Below are positions 60,527-64,000 of a stretch of 64,000 bases of DNA, piece after piece. Each line of letters opens with the position of its first letter. Positions within the stretch are counted from its first letter, which is position 1. The stretch is from a candidate division NC10 bacterium CSP1-5. Its GTDB lineage: Bacteria; Methylomirabilota; Methylomirabilia; Methylomirabilales; CSP1-5. A program made the translations under genes and the position numbers. The stretch covers positions 43,840 to 107,839 of the forward strand of contig LDXR01000011.1 of the NCBI GenBank assembly GCA_001443495.1, read 5' to 3'. The notes under the pieces were generated by a model, which saw only the letters and a list, made by a program, of their open reading frames with translations, ran no database searches and was not told the origin of the DNA.

Positions 60527-60623
60527 GTTGCGACCCCGCAGGAACAGGACTGTCGTCTACTGTCCCACCGCCCCCACAACCAGCCAAGAAGACGATGAGC
60601 AGGATCAGTAAGAGGCGCTTCAT
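60510..60623 (-). CDS. 37-aa lipoprotein
   Basis: MKRLLLILLIVFLAGC is a signal peptide with a lipobox L-A-G-C, leaving a mature peptide of about 22 residues starting GGGG. AAGGAG precedes ATG 60623, which overlaps the upstream stop. Very small secreted lipoproteins in phages include Rz1-type spanins and exclusion factors; no partner is seen. Confidence 0.65.
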   Translation of the reverse strand: MKRLLLILLIVFLAGCGGGGTVDDSPVPAGSQLAAAK

Positions 60624-60991
60624 AGGATGTGCTCCTTATTACAGGCTGTACAACTGAAAATCCTCGACCCGTCTTCACTAGCCGTGGATCGGACGAGAAA
60701 CATTCTCTTCCCGCAATCGGGACAGGTCGCCCCGGTATTTGGGTCGTAACCGGGAACAACAAAGGTTCGGATCGTCGGTGAAGTCTGGAAAGCCGTCTGA
60801 TCGCCCAGGCGTAGCAGGATGTTGGAGGCACACATACGCGCCTTGACGAGATTGTCCATCAAGGGTTGCACCTCCCTGAACTCATCAGGACCAAAGGCCG
60901 TATCGGTCTCGACGATCAGGATCAGATCGTCCAGATCTTTGACAATTCTGCGACCACGTGCGATTCTGCCTGCTTTTTCTTTGTTGAACAT
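60620..60991 (-). CDS. Zinc-ribbon protein, 123 aa
   Basis: The C-terminus has CPDCGKRM and, about 20 residues later, CTACNKEHIL, a good zinc ribbon like those of topoisomerase C-termini. The N-terminal part is helical and begins basic (MFNKEKAGRIARGRRIV). Coupled by ATGA to the lipoprotein gene. Three CTTGAG repeats (61019, 61037, 61050) lie in its upstream region. Confidence 0.7.
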   Translation of the reverse strand: MFNKEKAGRIARGRRIVKDLDDLILIVETDTAFGPDEFREVQPLMDNLVKARMCASNILLRLGDQTAFQTSPTIRTFVVPGYDPNTGATCPDCGKRMFLVRSTASEDGSRIFSCTACNKEHIL

Positions 60992-61073
60992 TCCTCCACT
61001 CCTTCTAGGGCTTGTGTTCTTGAGTTAAACCAATTTCTTGAGCATCTCGCTTGAGACTATTGGAGAGAGGGGC

Positions 61074-61102
61074 TTGACATCCCTTCTTGGTTCATGTATA
61101 AA
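61074..61102 (+). promoter_or_regulatory. Near-consensus promoter opposite the local genes
   Basis: TTGACA (61074-61079), exactly 17 bases, then TATAAA (61097-61102) on the plus strand, while all neighbouring genes are on the minus strand. An inverted repeat, CCCTTCTTG with CAAGGAAGGG, spans the spacer and start region and could be an operator. Transcription would start near 61,109. Confidence 0.82.
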
Positions 61103-61108
61103 CAAGGA

Positions 61109-61160
61109 AGGGCGCAACCACTCCACTCACGGGACGCCGTGAGGGGGTGGTTGTGTTTTA
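61109..61160 (+). ncRNA. Short noncoding RNA ending in its own terminator
   Basis: Directly after the promoter comes a 16-17 bp hairpin (61115-61132 with 61137-61153, one bulged A, loop GACG) followed by TGTTTTA. The transcript would be about 50 nt and contains no reading frame. It lies in the gap between two leftward genes, so it may act in trans, or as antisense to the leader of the 123-aa gene. Confidence 0.65.
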
Positions 61161-61415
61161 GTCCAGGTCCCACTTCCCTACCCTAGCACGCAAGATCGCT
61201 AGGGAGTCCTTCATGCGCTGTATGTCCCTCTCGGCGCGATTGACCCGGGCCATGTAGCCGCCACGCTGCTCAGGGCGAGCCTTCCTTGCCATCCGAGCGT
61301 AGCGCTTGACCTCTTCCCGGTAGTCCCTGATCTTCTTCCGCGTGAAGTTGATGTCGTCCTGGAAGAGCGGGACGCCATTGATCATCCCGACACATTTTCT
61401 CTTGTCTCGGGCCAT
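61158..61415 (-). CDS. Small basic coiled-coil protein, 85 aa
   Basis: Basic helical protein starting MARDKRKCVGMINGVPLFQD with long Arg/Lys-rich helices (KIRDYREEVKRYARMARKAR). It may bind nucleic acid. It overlaps the LexA-like gene by 34 bases. Not recognised. Confidence 0.66.
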   Translation of the reverse strand: MARDKRKCVGMINGVPLFQDDINFTRKKIRDYREEVKRYARMARKARPEQRGGYMARVNRAERDIQRMKDSLAILRARVGKWDLD

Positions 61416-61732
61416 TTCTCTTTCTCCTCTTCACCATCGTTTCGCGGCGAAACGTTCCAGGGCCACAGCCCTTCCCTCTCCAGGACTTCCAGGATACGTT
61501 GGGATGGCTTCCACTCCCCGTCTACGGTAATGCCACGTGCCCTTCCCGGCTCCAGCTTGATCAGCCCATACATGTTCAGTCTTTCCAAATGGTGACGAGC
61601 CACGCTCGTCGAGTGCCAGCCAAACTCAGACATGAGCTCTCGCATGGTCGGCGGATAGCCTAGTACGTCAAGCCGCATGACAATGAACTGGAGAACCAGG
61701 AGTGTCTTCCGGGAAGGGGGTCTCTTTACCAC
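61382..61732 (-). CDS. LexA-type DNA-binding domain protein, 116 aa
   Basis: Residues 8-70 (TLLVLQFIVMRLDVLGYPPT, MRELMSEFGWHSTSVARHHL, GLIKLEPGRARGITV) match the winged helix of LexA in order and spacing. The autoprotease half of LexA is missing; the remaining 45 residues are acidic. It may repress phage or host SOS-type promoters without being cleavable. One copy of the dispersed inverted repeat lies inside its coding end (61,439), which could be an autoregulatory site, though none is seen in front of the gene. Confidence 0.82.
   Translation of the reverse strand: MVKRPPSRKTLLVLQFIVMRLDVLGYPPTMRELMSEFGWHSTSVARHHLERLNMYGLIKLEPGRARGITVDGEWKPSQRILEVLEREGLWPWNVSPRNDGEEEKEKWPETRENVSG
61438..61454. 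repeat. Dispersed inverted repeat, copy 4
   Basis: GTTTCGCGGCGAAAC at 61439-61453, extended by one C/G pair. It lies in the end of the LexA-like gene, close to the start of the 85-aa gene. Same orientation as the other three copies. Confidence 0.75.
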
Positions 61733-62034
61733 AATTCTTCCTCTCTGGGAGGATTCAAGGAGGAGGACCAGCCTGTTTTGTCGCGGCAGGCATGTACCTG
61801 CTTAACCTTCTCCGGCTCAATCCAGCATTGGAGTCCGCGGCGAATGACGATCTTGGCAATCTCGGCGGCAATACCGAGATCGGGAGTAGTCAACACCTCA
61901 ACGTCGTGCTTCCAGGGAGACCACTCAGGAGGCAGCATGGCCTCAACCCGGACCAGGTAGCCGACGTGATTCACAATCCGGTAAAGCCACTTCTCACGCG
62001 GAGGGGGTCCCATCATTTCCTTTATCCATCCCAC
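61726..62034 (-). CDS. Hypothetical protein, 102 aa
   Basis: Begins MGWIKEMMGPPPREKWLYRI, is beta-rich with several Trp and ends acidic. Overlaps the neighbours on both sides (7 and 13 bases). Unrecognised. Confidence 0.63.
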   Translation of the reverse strand: MGWIKEMMGPPPREKWLYRIVNHVGYLVRVEAMLPPEWSPWKHDVEVLTTPDLGIAAEIAKIVIRRGLQCWIEPEKVKQVHACRDKTGWSSSLNPPREEELW

Positions 62035-62552
62035 TTGCGGAAGATGTCATCCCGATCAATAAAAGAGACCGATAAGGGACTGGTTCTCGCGCCAGGCCCG
62101 AACACAATGACGCACGACCCTCTCAGATTGCCGGCCATGGGCTGTATGAAATGAGGATGGAGGAAACCTAGCCGACCGTGAATGAAGGTGATCCCGTGGC
62201 AGCGCGCATCTTCCAGAGCCCGGTAGCGATACTCACCATTCGGCGTTGGGACCAGGTGGACACTCCGAAAGTCAAAGGAAGCCTCGGTGATGGCCTTCTC
62301 AAACCACGGCTCGATGTTGCTGTAGGGCGGATTGTTGAAGCCTGATCGACCGTACAGCGTCCAGGAAGTAAGCCCGGATAGTGCATCCTTTCCCGGATCG
62401 ATGAATCGTTCACACAGCCGACTGTCCACGGCAGACAGATCGACATCGAAATGGTACATGGAGTTTAGCCACGTGTAGATGGGCAGAGGCGTGCGCCATA
62501 GATCGCGCAGCCCATCCTTGGTTGTGGAGTCGTGGTAGCCTTTGCGTGCCAT
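62022..62552 (-). CDS. Phage-type DNA N6-adenine methyltransferase
   Basis: Matches the phage Dam family (PF05869 as I know it): DLWRTPLPIYTWLNS at the start, FDVDLSA (about residue 35), then FNNPPYSNIEPWFEKA (about 73), with NPPY the catalytic motif. At 176 residues it is the right size. It is a separate family from the D12 enzyme at 59,705, so the phage carries two stand-alone adenine methyltransferases plus a fused one. Confidence 0.92.
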   Translation of the reverse strand: MARKGYHDSTTKDGLRDLWRTPLPIYTWLNSMYHFDVDLSAVDSRLCERFIDPGKDALSGLTSWTLYGRSGFNNPPYSNIEPWFEKAITEASFDFRSVHLVPTPNGEYRYRALEDARCHGITFIHGRLGFLHPHFIQPMAGNLRGSCVIVFGPGARTSPLSVSFIDRDDIFRKWDG

Positions 62553-62554
62553 GT

Positions 62555-62779
62555 CTAACCCTTCTTGGTGAACCAGTCGTAGTATCCACTTGGATTGTGT
62601 TTCTTGACGGCCAGGCCGTCGTTGACCAACTGATACAAGGCGCTCTTAACCTGACCTCGGCGGCCGGCACCTGATCGCCCTCGCCACGAGAGACCAGGGT
62701 AGACGCGGTCGTGAACGTCCAGAATCGTTCGAGGTTGGCTATCCAGGGCTTCCAGGACTTTCTGCTGATAGGGTGTCAT
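62555..62779 (-). CDS. Small helix-turn-helix protein, 74 aa
   Basis: MTPYQQKVLEALDSQPRTIL then VKSALYQLVNDGLAVKKH reads as a winged helix with its recognition helix at about residues 40-55. It ends DWFTKKG. A likely transcription regulator next to the methyltransferase. Preceded by GAGAAAGAC before the ATG. Confidence 0.68.
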   Translation of the reverse strand: MTPYQQKVLEALDSQPRTILDVHDRVYPGLSWRGRSGAGRRGQVKSALYQLVNDGLAVKKHNPSGYYDWFTKKG

Positions 62780-62788
62780 GTCTTTCTC

Positions 62789-62992
62789 TCAATCTGATAG
62801 ATACTCTTTGATCCACGAGTCATCGGGCCATACCTTAGTGGCCCGCTCAATCAACTGTTCAAAGAACGACAGCAATTCCTCAGTGGATTCAAAGCGAATC
62901 CCTACGTCAGTGCCACCTGTGTGGAAGACCGCCCCCACATAGTCTGACCCGGCCACGAAGGAAACCGGTAGATGGGCTATGACATTTGTCAT
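62789..62992 (-). CDS. Tandem paralog 1, 67 aa
   Basis: Shares the plan of its neighbour at 63,002: LPVSFVAGSDYVGAVFHTGG, then GIRFESTEELLSFFEQ, and an identical end (SWIKEYLSD). The two genes are a tandem duplication separated by 9 bases with similar start sequences. Function unknown. Confidence 0.72.
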   Translation of the reverse strand: MTNVIAHLPVSFVAGSDYVGAVFHTGGTDVGIRFESTEELLSFFEQLIERATKVWPDDSWIKEYLSD

Positions 62993-63001
62993 GTCTTTCT
63001 C

Positions 63002-63214
63002 TCAGTCTGACAGATACTCTTTGATCCACGAGTTGTCAGGCCACACCTTGACGGCCTGATCCATCATGCGTGAGAAGAACTCCAGCATTTGCTCAGGCGA
63101 CTCGAAGCGAATCCCCAGGGTGGATTCCCCCACGTAGAAGATAGCCGCCACATGATCCTTCTCGGCATAGAACGTGACAGGCAACTGGACGACAGTCGGA
63201 TTTCGGGCTCTCAC
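63002..63214 (-). CDS. Tandem paralog 2, 70 aa
   Basis: LPVTFYAEKDHVAAIFYVGE and GIRFESPEQMLEFFSRMMDQ align with the 67-aa neighbour, and KVWPDNSWIKEYLSD is nearly identical. Probably a small alpha-beta fold. Its start overlaps the upstream stop. Confidence 0.72.
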   Translation of the reverse strand: MRARNPTVVQLPVTFYAEKDHVAAIFYVGESTLGIRFESPEQMLEFFSRMMDQAVKVWPDNSWIKEYLSD

Positions 63215-63393
63215 CTCACCAGCCTCCGCGCCAGGTCTTTGAGATGTAGCTTCATCTGCTCAGTAGCAGCACGCAAGACATCCGCCCGGTAGGCCAGATC
63301 ACGCCGGCAGAGCGACATGACCTTCGGATCTTCCTTGGCCCATTGGGGTAGGATGTTTGGATCAAAGGTTACTTGGATAGTTCTGGGGTTCAT
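63211..63393 (-). CDS. Small basic protein, 60 aa
   Basis: MNPRTIQVTFDPNILPQWAK then RRDLAYRADVLRAATEQMKL; a short strand followed by basic helices. The start has the local cassette GGATTGAGACATG seen at three nearby genes. Unrecognised; may bind nucleic acid. Confidence 0.6.
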   Translation of the reverse strand: MNPRTIQVTFDPNILPQWAKEDPKVMSLCRRDLAYRADVLRAATEQMKLHLKDLARRLVR

Positions 63394-63703
63394 GTCTCAA
63401 TCCTTTAGCCTGCTGCTCAATGGCCTCTCTGATTATTCTTGGGAGATCCCTGTGGATGATCACGTCGCCCTGAACTCGCGGCCCACACCAGCAAAAGGCT
63501 CCCTGGTCGGTTGAGTGCTCAGGCTCACCACTCAGCCCATATTGAGAGTAATCATCCTCTTCAAGACTTGGTTCCTGTTCCTGGAAGGTGAAAGTCTCCA
63601 GGATCTCGAGTGGCCGACCACACCCCAGAAGCGCGGCAATCTGGATACGCCAGTAGACGAGCGTCAGGAACTTCCGCCAGCCGGACTGTCTCTTGATGAT
63701 CAT
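63362..63703 (-). CDS. Hypothetical protein, 113 aa
   Basis: Starts MIIKRQSGWRKFLTLVYWRI with a moderately hydrophobic N-terminal helix, then an acidic middle (EQEPSLEEDDYSQYG). Start cassette GGATTGAGACATG. It overlaps the 60-aa gene by 32 bases. Unrecognised. Confidence 0.58.
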   Translation of the reverse strand: MIIKRQSGWRKFLTLVYWRIQIAALLGCGRPLEILETFTFQEQEPSLEEDDYSQYGLSGEPEHSTDQGAFCWCGPRVQGDVIIHRDLPRIIREAIEQQAKGLRHEPQNYPSNL

Positions 63704-63706
63704 GTC

Positions 63707-63937
63707 TCAATCCTTCCCAATATCTACGGTGCTATTCAGAAATTCGTCCAGGTACCACCACTCATCATTCGGCTGCATGTCTTCTGGCGGAGCCTCATCT
63801 CCTGAGCTGTGCCCCATCGTTTTCACCACCCACCATGGTGAGTGCATACCGTAGCATGGGGTTGCCGTGAACAGCAATCCGTCTCTGAGAACGATGTACT
63901 TCCTATGTGGTTCTGGATGAAGGTCTGATATTCTCAT
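63707..63937 (-). CDS. Hypothetical protein, 76 aa
   Basis: MRISDLHPEPHRKYIVLRDG, then a Trp-rich middle (HSPWWVVKTM; DEWWYLDEF). Begins with the cassette GGATTGAGACATG and overlaps the upstream stop by ATGA. Unrecognised. Confidence 0.6.
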   Translation of the reverse strand: MRISDLHPEPHRKYIVLRDGLLFTATPCYGMHSPWWVVKTMGHSSGDEAPPEDMQPNDEWWYLDEFLNSTVDIGKD

Positions 63938-63999
63938 GTCTCAATCCTCTTGAGAACAGGATCGTAGAAGACCTGTTGGGCCATCCTGACGATCTGGGC
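63934..63999 (-). CDS. C-terminal end of a gene cut by the window edge
   Basis: The frame AQIVRMAQQVFYDPVLKRI ending ET-stop runs in from the right edge and overlaps the next start by ATGA. Only 21 residues are visible, so nothing can be said about function. The frame choice rests on the overlap. Confidence 0.55.
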   Translation of the reverse strand, partial: AQIVRMAQQVFYDPVLKRIET

Positions 64000-64000
64000 G

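Noticed and set aside
1..64000. Insertion sequences, transposase, integrase or attachment site
   Set aside because: No transposase or integrase motif was found and no terminal repeats were noticed, so nothing in the window itself shows whether the phage integrates.

Overview
This window is a contiguous piece of a large tailed double-stranded DNA phage or a phage-derived element, at least 64 kb, with both ends open. The evidence is a complete head-tail module in canonical order: terminase, portal, scaffold, major capsid, connectors, tail tube, two chaperone-like genes, giant tape measure, baseplate and fibres. Genes are tightly packed with many ATGA or TGATG overlaps. No contractile sheath is seen, so a siphovirus-like particle is likely. 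Base composition is moderately GC-rich and ribosome binding sites are of the GGAG type. Near-consensus TTGACA/TATAAT-type promoters show that host sigma-70 RNA polymerase reads at least some genes. The host cannot be named from the sequence alone.

Layout. (1) Positions 1-9,992, leftward: an early or accessory operon fired from a strong promoter at about 10,167-10,194. It starts with a Csx15-like CRISPR-associated protein, then a RadC/JAB protein, RNase HI, a LuxR-type helix-turn-helix protein, a DUF4326 protein and a very large methyltransferase-helicase fusion that leaves the window. (2) 10,383-19,990, leftward: many small proteins, several with one membrane segment or a lipobox, and an 800-residue protein with a D-x-D-G-D motif like two-barrel RNA polymerases. 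There are also several structured non-coding stretches: an ORF-poor ~800-nt region at 13.3-14.1 kb, a smaller hairpin/tRNA-like locus at 12.05-12.2 kb, and three covarying hairpin leaders at 18.4-19.2 kb. (3) 20,160-58,783, rightward: virion genes, followed by a sensor histidine kinase, a coiled-coil tail-anchored protein and a holin candidate. The block ends at a perfect bidirectional terminator at 58,853-58,886. (4) 58,899-64,000, leftward: a GT-C-like membrane protein, two DNA adenine methyltransferases, LexA-like and other DNA-binding proteins and small proteins, with a compact promoter-plus-hairpin transcription unit at 61.07-61.16 kb on the opposite strand.

How it may work together (inference). 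Host polymerase would express the early leftward operon, whose products look aimed at type III CRISPR signalling and at restriction (three separate methyltransferase domains). Two D-x-D-G-D proteins, one early and one built into the 3,153-residue tape measure, suggest the phage brings or makes its own polymerase. The tape measure also carries a PD-(D/E)XK nuclease domain at its N-terminus. A dispersed 15-nt inverted repeat (four copies, same orientation) and an octamer, CCGGGAAG, counted by eye at about 58 copies, are unexplained genome-wide DNA signals.
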